Source: JBMDXB01 sp048594975 (GTDB lineage Bacteria > Acidobacteriota > Vicinamibacteria > Vicinamibacterales > 2-12-FULL-66-21). From it: a stretch of 64,000 bases of DNA. The notes under the pieces were generated by a model. It had not been told where the DNA came from, ran no database searches, and saw only the letters and a list, made by a program, of their open reading frames with translations. Below are positions 11,549-20,488 of this stretch, one piece after another (position 1 is the stretch's first letter; the number at the start of each line of letters is the position of its first letter). Both the position numbers and the translations under genes were made by a program. The stretch lies in NCBI GenBank assembly GCA_048594975.1, contig JBMDXQ010000104.1, positions 62,001 to 126,000 of the forward strand, written 5' to 3'.

Positions 11549-13297
11549 CTAGCTGCCCTTGATGATGCTCAGCCGGGTGCCAGCCGCGATCGTGTTGCCG
11601 CGGAGCCGGTTGAGCGACTTGATCCTGGCGACGCTCGTATCGAAGAGGCGCGCGATCGAAGACAATGTGTCGCCGCGCTTGACGCGATAGACGACTTGCT
11701 TTCGGGCGGCGGGAGCGGCGTCAGCCGTGTCGGCAGCGACTGCCGCCTTCGACGGCTCGGGCTCCGCCTGGGTGGCCGCCAACACCCCGGTTGGCGCGGT
11801 CCGTGGCGTGCGTGTCGCGAGCAGCGTGGCGGGCGCGCCCGGAATCACCAGCGACTGACCGGCGGCCAGGCGAGACCGGGTGCTGAGGCCGTTGGCGGCG
11901 GCCAGGTCCGCCTTCTTCACCCGGTTCTTCCGTGCGACCGCCGCGATCGTGTCGCCCCTGCGGACTACGTACCACTTGAGCGTGGCGAAATCGGCAGGCG
12001 TGGCATCCGCGAGCCGCTTGTCGAAGACCTCCTTCGTACCCACCGGCACGCGGACTTCGTACGCCCTGTCACGAACCGGCGTGGTCAGGCGGCGCAGCTG
12101 CGGATTGAGCGCCTGGATCTGGTCGATCGACGACTCGGTCCACTCGGCCACGCGGCGCAGGTCGATCGCGCGCGGCACGACCACCTTCTCGTACTGCAGC
12201 GCCTCGCCGGCGGCGATGTCGAGCCCGTACTGCAGCGGGTTCTTGGCGACGATGATCGAGGCGAGGATGAGCGGCACGTACTCGCGGGTCTCCCGCGGCA
12301 GGTACTTCGACGTGCTCGACAGCGCCCAGAAATCGTCGCGCCCGGACCGCTTCATCGCGCGCTGTACCCGGCCGAGCCCGCCGTTGTAGGCGGCCAGCAC
12401 GAGGTTCCAGTCGCCGAACAGGTTGTGCAGCGACTTGAGGTATTTCGCAGCCGCCACGGTGGACTTCTCGGGGTCCGAGCGCTCGTCGATGTACCAGTCG
12501 TGACGCAGCCCGTTCTCGACCGCCGTCGATCGCATGAACTGCCACGGCCCCTTCGCGCTCGCCCGCGACAGCGCGTTGGTCTTGAAGCCGCTCTCGATGA
12601 TCGGGATGTAGGCGAGATCCAGCGGCAGGCCTTCCGCGCGGAAGACATCCTGGATCATCGGCAGGTACTTCGCCCCGCGCGAGAGGCTGTCCTGCACGTA
12701 GCCGCGCAGCCGCGTGCTCAGCAACTCGACGGCCGAGAGCACGCGCTCGTTCTGCGGGATTGGGATGTCGTGCTCGGTCGCCGCCAGGTCGGCCTTCACT
12801 GCCTCTTCGGTCGTTGCGGCCGGCAACGGCTGCGCGAAGGTGGCGATCCGGAGGATCTCGTCGATGGCCGCCGGCTCGGTCTTTTCGGCCGAGAACCCGT
12901 CGCCCTGCGCCAGCGCGGTGACCTCGCGCGCGTTGATCCGATCGACCAGCCGATCGAAGTGCTCGCGCAGCCTGGCGTCGGTCCGTGCGCCGTACGGCGA
13001 TTCGAGCAACACGTCCACTGCGCGATCGAACTCCGCGCGTGCCCGGTCCATGTGGCCCAGCTTCAGCTCGCCCTCGCCGGCCTCGAAGTGTTTCTGTGAT
13101 GTCTCGATGAGGGCAGCGACCGGATCGTTGACGGGCTGGGTGCGCGGGGCGGGTTGCGATGCGGATGCCGCCGGCTGGGCGGGAGGCGCGGCCGTTTTCG
13201 TTGCCGCAACCTGCGGCCGGGGGTTCGACCCGCATCCGGCCACGACCAGCGTGAACACGACGGCGAGCGAACCGGACAGCCGGGCACGAATCGTCAT
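11549..13297 (-). CDS. mltD: MltD-type lytic murein transglycosylase lipoprotein with LysM repeats
   Basis: From ATG 13297 the protein has 582 residues and a lipoprotein signal with lipobox VVAGC. Then come a Pro/Ala linker, a helical region, a family-1 SLT domain, and two LysM modules. The SLT domain shows the catalytic Glu in IPIIESGF, SAKGPWQFM and LAAYNGGLGRVQRA. The LysM modules are WYVVRRGDTIAAVARK and VVYRVKRGDTLSSIAR (the latter at the C-terminus). Such enzymes cleave the MurNAc-GlcNAc bond with 1,6-anhydro ring formation at the outer-membrane face. The frame is open to 13552, but that extension lacks a signal peptide. Confidence 0.93.
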   Translation of the reverse strand: MTIRARLSGSLAVVFTLVVAGCGSNPRPQVAATKTAAPPAQPAASASQPAPRTQPVNDPVAALIETSQKHFEAGEGELKLGHMDRARAEFDRAVDVLLESPYGARTDARLREHFDRLVDRINAREVTALAQGDGFSAEKTEPAAIDEILRIATFAQPLPAATTEEAVKADLAATEHDIPIPQNERVLSAVELLSTRLRGYVQDSLSRGAKYLPMIQDVFRAEGLPLDLAYIPIIESGFKTNALSRASAKGPWQFMRSTAVENGLRHDWYIDERSDPEKSTVAAAKYLKSLHNLFGDWNLVLAAYNGGLGRVQRAMKRSGRDDFWALSSTSKYLPRETREYVPLILASIIVAKNPLQYGLDIAAGEALQYEKVVVPRAIDLRRVAEWTESSIDQIQALNPQLRRLTTPVRDRAYEVRVPVGTKEVFDKRLADATPADFATLKWYVVRRGDTIAAVARKNRVKKADLAAANGLSTRSRLAAGQSLVIPGAPATLLATRTPRTAPTGVLAATQAEPEPSKAAVAADTADAAPAARKQVVYRVKRGDTLSSIARLFDTSVARIKSLNRLRGNTIAAGTRLSIIKGS

Positions 13298-13508
13298 GCT
13301 GTGTGTCTCTCCAGGGCCTGGCAGCGACGGACCCGCCGACAGCTCTGCAAGGCGAATGCCCCGTCGAGGTCGCCCGCGCGCGGACGGGGCTCCGACCCGA
13401 AGCAGAAACGGCGACCTAGAATTGCTGGGGCAGGAACTATAGCATCGCTGAGCACGCCGGTCAACATTAAGTCCAGCGTCCTCAACGACAAGCAGGCCGT
13501 GGCGCCGA

Positions 13509-15242
13509 TCAGCGCCGCCACCCGGCCTCGACGAAGACGTGGTGCTGCTCACCGAGATCCCGGGCGGCCGGCGTTACAATTGAGTGATCTCCGATCACAA
13601 TTTTGCGACCCTGGCGGATAGCTACTCGTACGTCTTCCTCGCATACGAAGTCCGCAGGTTTTTCCGCCACGGCCGCCGCGGAAGCGGCGGTCGCCGGCGC
13701 GAGGGTACTCGACCGGTCCGGCGTGCCCGTCACGGGCGCGTAGCCGCGCGAGGCGAGGAAGGCGTCGATACGCCGCGCCAGCGGCTCCGCGGCGATGCCG
13801 GCGGGGACCGGCTGGGCGGGCGCTTTTGGCAGCGCCTGGGCCATCGGGGCGGGCGGCGCGGCAGCCGGCGGGGCTGGACTCGTCTCATAGGCGAGCCGCT
13901 TGATGTTCAACAAATGCCGCGGCGAGATGTTGTCCGACGTGATGTTGCCCCCCCAGCCGCCGCATCCGAGCGTCATTGACGGATCGAGCCCGGTCGTCAG
14001 CCCGATGGATCCCAGGGTGGTGGGCGTGTTGACGACGATGCGGAAGGCCGGTTTCTTGAGGCCGAACTGCAGGATGACTTCTTCGTTGCGCGAGTGGATC
14101 GCCATCGTGTGACCCATCCCGCCGTAGCGCAGGATCTGCTTGCAGCGCTCGCAGCCTTCCTTCCAGTCGCTCACGACATAGAAGGAGAGGACCGGGCAGA
14201 GCTTCTCGATCGAGAGCGGGTAGTCCCGGCCGACGCCGTCGAGCTCGGCGATCAACACACGCGTCCCGGGCGGCACGGTAAGGTCCGCCTGCTGGGCGAT
14301 GTAGGTGGCCGGCTTGCCCACGAGCGCGGGGTTGGGGAGGCGCTGAGGGGTGACCAGCAGCCTCGCAACTGCAGCGCTCTCCTCGGTGGTCATGAAGTAC
14401 GCGCCGTTGCCGACGAACTCCCGCTTTACTTCCTCGACCAGCGGCGCATCGCAGACGACGGAGTTCTCCGCCGAGCAGAGCAGGCCGTTGTCGAACGTCT
14501 TGCCGCGGATGATATCGGCCACCGCCTTCTTGATATCGGCGCTACGCTCGATGTAGGCGGGGGCGTTGCCCGGGCCCACGCCGTACGCCGGCTTGCCGGC
14601 GCTGTACGCCGCGCGCACGAGTCCCATCCCGCCGGTGGCGAGGATCACGGCCGTCTCGCGCGCCTTCATCAGCTCCTGCGTCCCCTCGAGGGACACGGTC
14701 GTCATCCAGTTGATCGTCCCCTCGGGGGCGCCGGCGCGGCGAGCCGCTTCGGACATGATCTCGGCCACCCGCGAGATGCATCGGACAGCCGACGGGTGCG
14801 GGCTGATCACGATGGGACACCTCGCCTTCATCGAGATCAGGATCTTGTAGATGGCGGTGGACGTCGGGTTGGTGGACGGGACGATGGCGGCAACGACCCC
14901 GAACGGCTCGGCGATCTCGACGACCTTGCGGTCCTCGAGGCGGCGGATGACGCCGACCGTCTTCATCGGCCGGATGAATTTGTAGATCTTCTCGGAGGAG
15001 AAGAGATTCTTCTGGATTTTGTCGGCAATAACGCCGAAGCCGGTCTCCTCGTGGGCCAGCCGGGCGAGCGCCTCGGCCTGCGGGGTCGCGGCGGCGGCCA
15101 TCGCGTCGACGACCGCGTCGATCTGCTCCTGGGTCAGCTCGGCGAGGACCGGCGCCGCCGCCTTCGCGCGGCGCGCGAGCGTGCGCGCCTCGTGGATCGA
15201 GGCCAGGTCGCGATCGGTCTGCGTCGCCTGTTGGGCGGCCAT
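13509..15242 (-). CDS. CoA-acylating aldehyde dehydrogenase of BMC type (EutE/PduP-like) with EutQ-like tail
   Basis: The 577-residue protein is an acetylating/propionylating-type aldehyde dehydrogenase: Rossmann residues around PFGVVAAIVPSTNPTSTAIY, GVGPGNAPAYIE, and the nucleophilic Cys in GLLCSAENS near residue 256. In BMCs this enzyme oxidises the toxic aldehyde intermediate to acyl-CoA. After about residue 470 come a Pro/Ala linker and an amphipathic stretch LARRIDAFLASRGY, which resembles an encapsulation peptide. A final segment (EEDVRVAIRQGRKIV, then HSIVTPAARDL) resembles the N-terminal stretch of EutQ. It starts 18 bp after the shell-protein gene, so the two form an operon. No other BMC genes are in the window. 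Confidence 0.88.
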   Translation of the reverse strand: MAAQQATQTDRDLASIHEARTLARRAKAAAPVLAELTQEQIDAVVDAMAAAATPQAEALARLAHEETGFGVIADKIQKNLFSSEKIYKFIRPMKTVGVIRRLEDRKVVEIAEPFGVVAAIVPSTNPTSTAIYKILISMKARCPIVISPHPSAVRCISRVAEIMSEAARRAGAPEGTINWMTTVSLEGTQELMKARETAVILATGGMGLVRAAYSAGKPAYGVGPGNAPAYIERSADIKKAVADIIRGKTFDNGLLCSAENSVVCDAPLVEEVKREFVGNGAYFMTTEESAAVARLLVTPQRLPNPALVGKPATYIAQQADLTVPPGTRVLIAELDGVGRDYPLSIEKLCPVLSFYVVSDWKEGCERCKQILRYGGMGHTMAIHSRNEEVILQFGLKKPAFRIVVNTPTTLGSIGLTTGLDPSMTLGCGGWGGNITSDNISPRHLLNIKRLAYETSPAPPAAAPPAPMAQALPKAPAQPVPAGIAAEPLARRIDAFLASRGYAPVTGTPDRSSTLAPATAASAAAVAEKPADFVCEEDVRVAIRQGRKIVIGDHSIVTPAARDLGEQHHVFVEAGWRR

Positions 15243-15260
15243 GCGCGGCTGCGGGGCGCG

Positions 15261-15554
15261 CTACGACGCTTTCGCGTCCTTCGCCCGGGGAAGGATCCTC
15301 TCGACCTCGGAGTGCGGCCGGGGAATCACGTGCACGGAGATCAGTTCGCCGACACGACGCGCCGCCGCCGCCCCGGCATCGGTCGCCGCCTTGACCGCCC
15401 CCACGTCGCCACGCACGAGCACGGTCACGTAGCCGGCGCCGATGTACTCCTTGCCGGCCAGCACGACATTGGCCGCCTTCACCATCGCGTCGGCCGCCTC
15501 GATCGATCCGATCAGGCCGCGGGTTTCCACCATCCCCAGAGCTTCGAGCGACAT
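15261..15554 (-). CDS. BMC-domain hexameric shell protein (PduA/EutM/CcmK-like)
   Basis: From ATG 15554 the product is 97 residues and is a canonical single-BMC-domain shell protein: ALGMVETRGLIGSIEAADAM at the N-terminus, VTVLVRGDVGAVKAATDAG in the middle and a C-terminal VIPRPHSEVERILP. Such hexamers tile the facets of a microcompartment, and their central pore admits small metabolites. The frame stays open upstream to 15734, but that stretch is not BMC-like, and GGGTGGA precedes ATG 15554. The aldehyde dehydrogenase follows in the same operon. A single shell type without a BMC-P vertex protein cannot close a compartment alone, so partner genes should lie elsewhere in the genome. Confidence 0.95.
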   Translation of the reverse strand: MSLEALGMVETRGLIGSIEAADAMVKAANVVLAGKEYIGAGYVTVLVRGDVGAVKAATDAGAAAARRVGELISVHVIPRPHSEVERILPRAKDAKAS

Positions 15555-15604
15555 AATCCACCCGCTGTGCAACCGGTTGTGAGCGTGGCGCGAGGCTACC
15601 ATAT

Positions 15605-15631
15605 TGCAGTACCTCGAACAACTGCAGTACC
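15605..15631. promoter_or_regulatory. TGCAGTACC direct repeats in BMC/lipoprotein divergent promoter
   Basis: TGCAGTACC occurs at 15605-15613 and 15623-15631, an 18-bp period, in the 121-bp gap between the divergent BMC gene and lipoprotein gene. Same-face direct repeats of this kind can be an operator. No regulator is encoded next to it. Confidence 0.3.
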
Positions 15632-15675
15632 ATCGCCCTTCTCGTGACGGCACCATCCCGGGAGAATCCAGCTCG

Positions 15676-16524
15676 ATGCGTGTAGCGATGTGCGTTGCGG
15701 CGCTGGCGGCGCTCGCCGCGTGCGGCGGCAGCAAGGAGACCGAGCCGCCCGTGGCGACGCCGTCGCTGAAGCTCGATCACGACCGCGTTCCGATCGGCAG
15801 CCCGCTCAAGCTGACATATTCGTTCCAGGTCGCGGAAAACGCGAAGTTCGACGCGGACTACTGGGTGTTCGTACACGTCATGGATCCCGAGGGCGAGCAG
15901 CTCTGGACCGAGGATCACCTGCCGCCGACCCCGACCTCGCAATGGAAGCCGGGAGAGAAGATCGAGTACACGCGCACGGTGTTCGTGCCCAACTACCCGT
16001 ACATCGGCGAAGCGATGGTGCGGCTCGGGATGTACCGGCAGGACTCCAACAGGCGGCTGGTGCTGAACGCCGAGGAGGCGAGCCGCCGCGAATACGTGGT
16101 CGCCCGGTTCCAGCTGCTGCCGCAGTCGGAGAACATCTTTCTCATCTTCAAGGAGGGCTGGCACCCGGCGGAGGTGGCCGCCGACAACCCTGCGGCCGAA
16201 TGGCAGTGGACCAAGAAGACTGCCACGCTGTCGTTCAAGAACCCGCGCCGTGACGCGATCTTCTATCTGGAGTACGACGCCCGCACAGACCTGTTCCCGA
16301 CCTCGCAGCAGGTCACCCTCAGGCTGGGCGAGCACACCTTCGGCACCTTTGCCGCGGACTCGCGGGACAAGGAGTTGTTGACGTTTCCGATCACGGCGGC
16401 CCAACTCGGCCAGGGAGACATGGCCGAAATCGTCGTCGACCTCGACAGGACCTTTACCCCGGGCGGCGGCGATACGCGAGAGCTGGGAATCCGCGTCTTC
16501 CACGCGTTCGTGGATCCACGGTAA
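15676..16524 (+). CDS. Lipoprotein of unknown function
   Basis: The 282-residue protein starts with a lipoprotein signal (MRVAMCVAALAALAACGG, Cys16 as the lipidated residue). The mature part looks like beta-sandwich sequence: an N-terminal half (LKLTYSFQVAENAKFDADYWVFVHVMD) and a C-terminal half with DAIFYLEYDAR and ELGIRVFHAFVDP. I do not recognise a named family or catalytic motif. ATG 15676 is preferred because the upstream in-frame extension to 15604 would bury the signal peptide. It is divergent from the BMC operon and shares its short promoter region, but a functional link is not shown. A 242-bp gap with no evident gene follows. Confidence 0.75.
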   Translation: MRVAMCVAALAALAACGGSKETEPPVATPSLKLDHDRVPIGSPLKLTYSFQVAENAKFDADYWVFVHVMDPEGEQLWTEDHLPPTPTSQWKPGEKIEYTRTVFVPNYPYIGEAMVRLGMYRQDSNRRLVLNAEEASRREYVVARFQLLPQSENIFLIFKEGWHPAEVAADNPAAEWQWTKKTATLSFKNPRRDAIFYLEYDARTDLFPTSQQVTLRLGEHTFGTFAADSRDKELLTFPITAAQLGQGDMAEIVVDLDRTFTPGGGDTRELGIRVFHAFVDPR

Positions 16525-16726
16525 GCTTCGCCCGACAGCAGCCCGCGCTGCGGCGGAGCTGTCCTGCCTGCTGCGGTAACGCAGGCCTTGACCGCGACTT
16601 CCGACGTGGCCGGTCGGGACGCGGCTGTTTCCTGCGGCTCCCCAACCATCTTCTCGGCTGAGACGTCAACCACTACATCTCTGCCGGAGCTGTCAGCGCA
16701 CCTCGAGAGCTCTACTGTAGTGTTTC

Positions 16727-16756
16727 TGGACAGTGTCCGATAGGAAGTGGTAGGAT
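16727..16756 (+). promoter_or_regulatory. Candidate sigma70-type promoter of the transglycosylase gene
   Basis: TGGACA (16727-16732), an 18-bp spacer, and TAGGAT (16751-16756) match the -35 and -10 boxes 5/6 and 4/6. The ATG lies 11 bases further on, so the transcript would have almost no leader. Confidence 0.3.
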
Positions 16757-16766
16757 TGCTCGCTCG

Positions 16767-17429
16767 ATGAGTTTCAGGACCCCGTCCTTGGTCATCTTGA
16801 CCGTCATGCTGGCGGCTGCGGCAGAGCCCGCATCCGCCGAGATCGTCTACCTCCAGTCGGGCCGGACGATCTCGGTCAAGGCGCATCGGTACGAGGGTGA
16901 CTCGATCGTCCTGACGCTACGACGGGGCGGCGAGGTCACCTGCGACCGGTCGCTGGTGGAGAAGGTCGTCCCGGATGAGGTTCCCTACGAGGAGTCCACG
17001 CCGGCCGCTCAGGCTCAGAGCGAGCCGAGTCCTGCTTCGCGCGTCCTGGAGTTCGAGACGCCGTACCGCGAGATCATCGCCGCGCTCGCGGAAGCCCACG
17101 GCGTCGATCCCATCCTGGTCACCGCGCTCATCCGGGTGGAATCCGGTTTCCGGCCGAGGGCACGGTCGCGCAAGGGCGCGATGGGCCTGATGCAGCTGAT
17201 GCCCTCGACGGCCCGGGAGTACAACGTTCGCAACCCGTTCGACCCCCGTGCGAACATCGAGGCGGGCATCAAGCACCTGAAGTCGCTCATGGATCGGTTC
17301 GGGCTGGAGCGTGGGCTGGCCGCATACAACGCCGGCGTCGGTGCCGTCGAGCGGTTCCAGGGCATTCCGCCGTATCGCGAGACGCGTAGCTACGTCGCGC
17401 GCATCCTTTCGCTCGCCGGCCTCAAGTAG
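16767..17429 (+). CDS. Soluble lytic transglycosylase (SLT, family 1)
   Basis: The 220-residue protein has a signal peptide ending near PASA, a short beta-rich N-terminal region (EIVYLQSGRTISVKAHRYEG) and an SLT catalytic domain. The hallmarks are IRVESGF with the catalytic Glu, KGAMGLMQLMPSTA, ANIEAGIKHL and LAAYNAGVGAVERF. It cleaves peptidoglycan glycan strands in the periplasm. Transglycosylases of this size often sit beside pilus or secretion loci, where they open the murein for the machine. The gspF operon starts about 180 bp downstream on the same strand, so that role fits here, but it is inference. Confidence 0.92.
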   Translation: MSFRTPSLVILTVMLAAAAEPASAEIVYLQSGRTISVKAHRYEGDSIVLTLRRGGEVTCDRSLVEKVVPDEVPYEESTPAAQAQSEPSPASRVLEFETPYREIIAALAEAHGVDPILVTALIRVESGFRPRARSRKGAMGLMQLMPSTAREYNVRNPFDPRANIEAGIKHLKSLMDRFGLERGLAAYNAGVGAVERFQGIPPYRETRSYVARILSLAGLK

Positions 17430-17528
17430 GCGCTCGCGGTCGTCAACAGACCGAATTTCCCTCGGCCGACCGCCGGATGCGGCTGTCTAACGACTGTGCG
17501 CCCCCGGTCCGCCCGCCGTCGCGTGGTA

Positions 17529-17534
17529 TATAAT
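17529..17534 (+). promoter_or_regulatory. Perfect -10 box TATAAT upstream of the secretion operon
   Basis: TATAAT stands out in a very GC-rich gap, 78 bp before the gspF start codon. The position 17 bp upstream (GGTCCG) does not match a -35 box. This is a candidate promoter for the long gspF-to-pseudopilin operon. Confidence 0.4.
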
Positions 17535-17611
17535 CCGCGGATTGGTCGGCCGGTAATGTCAACACTGACAAGATCTTGCGCCGAATCGCCGGCGATCCGG
17601 TGCTGAACGCG

Positions 17612-18820
17612 ATGGAGTTCCGCTGCAGGCTCGGCACCGCGGGCGGCGAAATCATCGAAGGCATCTACGTCGCTGACAGCGAGGCGCGGCTCAGGCGGGA
17701 GTTCGAGGACAAGGGACTCTTCGTCCTCGGCATCCAGCGCTCCGGCCCGCTGGCGCTCAGCGGCCTTGCGCTGCCGCGGCGCAGCCGCGTGCCCACGCGC
17801 GAGTTCCTCATCTTCAACCAGGAGCTCGCCACGCTGCTCAAAGCCGGCATGCCGCTCGTGCAATCGCTCGACATCCTCCGCCGGCGGGTGAGCCAGCCGC
17901 TGTTCAAGGGCGTGCTCGATGACGTGCACGAGCGGGTCCGGGGCGGCAGTGCGCTGTCGGAGGCGTTCGAGGCGCAGGGCGGTCTGTTCCCGGGCGTCTA
18001 CACCGCGTCGCTGCTGGCCGGAGAAAAGAGCGGCAACCTCGAGCAGGTGATCCGACGCTACGTCGCGTACGTGAAGACGCTGGCGGCGGTGCGGCGCAAG
18101 ACGATCTCGGCGCTCATCTACCCTTCGATCCTCTTCGCCCTGTCCTGCGTCGTCGTCGGCATCATCGTGCTGCGGGTCGTCCCGGAGTTCTCCGCCTTCT
18201 ACGCGATGGGCAACCAGGAGCTGCCGCTGTCCACCCGCATGCTGGTGTCGATCTCCGATTTCGCGCTGGCCTACCTGGGTCTGCTCGTCGCCGCGCTCGC
18301 GATCGCCGCCGCCGCTGTCTGGATCTGGCTGCGCCAGCCGGGCGTCCGCGTGCGCGTCGACCGCTGGCAGCTCGACCTGCCGGGGCTGGGACCGATCGCT
18401 CGCAAGTACTCGACGTCGCAGGCGGCGCGCACGCTGGCGACGCTGCTCGGCGGCGGCATTCCGCTCGTCAACTCCATCGACGTGGCGGCGCGATCCATCC
18501 AGAACCAGTACATGGCCCGGCAGCTCGAGGTCGCCGCCCGGCAGGTACGGGAAGGGCGAGCGCTCTCGGCGACGATGAGCGACAGCGGCGTCTTCCCGGA
18601 GGTCGCGATCCGCATGGTGGAGGTGGGGGAGTCCACCGGGGCACTGCAGGAGATGCTGAACAGTGTCGCGGACTTCTTCGACGAGGACATTGATACGAGC
18701 CTCGGCCGCTTCGTGACGCTCATCGAGCCGACGCTGCTCGTGATCATGGGCCTGGTCATCGCCGGGCTGCTGCTCTCGCTGTACATGCCGCTCTTCAACC
18801 TGTCGGGAGCGCTGCGCTGA
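17612..18820 (+). CDS. gspF: Type II secretion/type IV pilus inner-membrane platform protein GspF/PilC
   Basis: The 402-residue protein carries two T2SSF domains (near 65-185 and 270-390), each followed by membrane spans (YPSILFALSCVVVGIIVLRVV, LGLLVAALAIAAAAVWIW and LLVIMGLVIAGLLLSLYMP). The family signature is visible (LLKAGMPLVQSLDIL; LLGGGIPLVNSIDVA). GspF/PilC couples the assembly ATPase to pseudopilin assembly. ATG 17612 (MEFRCRLGT) is chosen over an upstream TTG at 17576. The gene opens an operon in the order F-E-M-N-O-P-secretin-pseudopilins, with gspE only 6 bp downstream. Confidence 0.95.
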   Translation: MEFRCRLGTAGGEIIEGIYVADSEARLRREFEDKGLFVLGIQRSGPLALSGLALPRRSRVPTREFLIFNQELATLLKAGMPLVQSLDILRRRVSQPLFKGVLDDVHERVRGGSALSEAFEAQGGLFPGVYTASLLAGEKSGNLEQVIRRYVAYVKTLAAVRRKTISALIYPSILFALSCVVVGIIVLRVVPEFSAFYAMGNQELPLSTRMLVSISDFALAYLGLLVAALAIAAAAVWIWLRQPGVRVRVDRWQLDLPGLGPIARKYSTSQAARTLATLLGGGIPLVNSIDVAARSIQNQYMARQLEVAARQVREGRALSATMSDSGVFPEVAIRMVEVGESTGALQEMLNSVADFFDEDIDTSLGRFVTLIEPTLLVIMGLVIAGLLLSLYMPLFNLSGALR

Positions 18821-18826
18821 GTCATC

Positions 18827-20488
18827 ATGAACGGTAAACCCTCGTCGACCGCCAACGGTACCGACGCCGATCTCTACGTCGGGGTGCCGGAGATCCCGGC
18901 GGCGGATCACGCGGCGGAGGCCGAGCAGGCCCGCCGCCTGGCCGAACGCTACCGCCTCGAGTTCGTCGACCTGTCGCAGTTCAGCATCGACCACGAGCTG
19001 TTCCGTGCGATCCCGGCCGATCTGATGCTGCGCTACGGCTTCGTGCCCTACCGGCGCGAAGGCAACGCCCTGAACATCGTCGTGTCCGATCCCACCGATC
19101 TGCCGATGATCGATGAGCTCGCCGTCCTGCTGGCGACGCCGATCAGGGTCACGGTCGGGACACCGTCGGCGATCCAGTCGATCCTGAAGAAGAGCGAGAG
19201 CTCGACGCGCGTGCTCGAAGAGGCGACCGAGAGCTTCCAGCTGCAGATCCTCCGCGAAGACGAGACCGGGGAGGACCAGCTCACGGTGGAAAAGCTGACC
19301 GCCGACTCGAGTCCGGTGATCCGGCTGGTGGACACGACGATCTACAGCGCCATCCAGCGGCGCGCGAGCGACATCCACATCGAGACGCAGGACGACGCCG
19401 TGTACGTGAAGTACCGGATCGACGGCGTGCTGCAGCCGGCGATGCGGCCCATCGACCGGCGTTTCCACAGCACGATCATCTCGCGCGTCAAGGTCATGGC
19501 CGAGCTCGACATCGCCGAGAAGCGCGTGCCGCAGGACGGACGGTTCAAGATGCGCATGCCCGGCAAGACCATCGACTTCCGCGTGTCGATCATGCCGAGC
19601 GTGCACGGCGAGGACGCGGTCATCCGCATCCTCGACAAGGAGTCGATCAGCGAGCAGTTCCACGAGCTGCGGCTCGACATCCTCGGCTTTCCCGACGACG
19701 AGCTGCGGCGCTTCCGCAAGTACATCGCCGAACCCTACGGCATGGTGCTGGTGACCGGCCCGACCGGCAGCGGCAAGACCACCACGCTCTACGCCGCGCT
19801 GTCGGAGATCAAGTCGATCGAGGACAAGATCATCACCATCGAGGATCCGGTCGAGTACCAGATCCAGGGCATCACCCAGATCCCGATCAACGAGAAGAAG
19901 GGGTTGACGTTTGCGCGCGGCCTGCGCTCGATCCTGCGGCACGATCCGGACAAGATCATGGTCGGCGAGATCCGCGATGCCGAGACGGCGCAGATCGCCA
20001 TCAACTCGGCGCTGACCGGACACCTGGTGTTCACGACGGTGCACGCCAACAACGTGCTGGACGTGCTCGGCCGGTTTCTCAACATGGGCGTGGAGGCCTA
20101 CCAGTTCGTCTCGGCGCTGAACTGCGTGCTGGCGCAGCGGCTGGTGCGCAACATCTGCACGCACTGCCGCCGGCGGGCGAGGGTCACGCGCGCCCAGCTG
20201 GTCGAGTCGGCGCTCGATCCGGCGCTCGAGTCCAGCGGGCGGTTCTTCGAGGGCGCCGGTTGCATCGAATGCGGCGGCACCGGCTACAAGGGGCGCACCG
20301 CCATCTGCGAGCTGCTCGACCTCAGCGACAACATCCGGCAGATGATCCTCGACCGCCGCCCGACCTCGGAGATCAAGAAGGCGGCGCGCGACGAGGGCAT
20401 GCGGTTCCTGCGCGAGTCGGCAGTCGAGAAGGTGCTCAACGGCGTGACCACGCTCCGCGAGATCAACAAGGTAACCTTCGTCGAATGA
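18827..20488 (+). CDS. gspE: Assembly ATPase GspE/PilB
   Basis: The 553-residue protein is a hexameric secretion ATPase: an N-terminal GspE-N/MshEN domain (residues 30-135), then the catalytic core with Walker A VTGPTGSGKTTTLY near 307, the Asp box KIITIEDPVEYQI, Walker B KIMVGEIRDAETA and the His box TGHLVFTTVHANN. A tetracysteine zinc module (CTHCRR and CIECGGTGYKGR) sits near the end, as in GspE and PilB. It powers pseudopilus or pilus polymerisation from the cytosolic side. It overlaps the next gene by 4 bp (ATGA), so translation is coupled. Confidence 0.96.
   Translation: MNGKPSSTANGTDADLYVGVPEIPAADHAAEAEQARRLAERYRLEFVDLSQFSIDHELFRAIPADLMLRYGFVPYRREGNALNIVVSDPTDLPMIDELAVLLATPIRVTVGTPSAIQSILKKSESSTRVLEEATESFQLQILREDETGEDQLTVEKLTADSSPVIRLVDTTIYSAIQRRASDIHIETQDDAVYVKYRIDGVLQPAMRPIDRRFHSTIISRVKVMAELDIAEKRVPQDGRFKMRMPGKTIDFRVSIMPSVHGEDAVIRILDKESISEQFHELRLDILGFPDDELRRFRKYIAEPYGMVLVTGPTGSGKTTTLYAALSEIKSIEDKIITIEDPVEYQIQGITQIPINEKKGLTFARGLRSILRHDPDKIMVGEIRDAETAQIAINSALTGHLVFTTVHANNVLDVLGRFLNMGVEAYQFVSALNCVLAQRLVRNICTHCRRRARVTRAQLVESALDPALESSGRFFEGAGCIECGGTGYKGRTAICELLDLSDNIRQMILDRRPTSEIKKAARDEGMRFLRESAVEKVLNGVTTLREINKVTFVE

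Noticed and set aside
16525..16766. Hidden gene in the lipoprotein-transglycosylase gap
   Set aside because: No frame on either strand gives protein-like composition; only a candidate promoter was seen.
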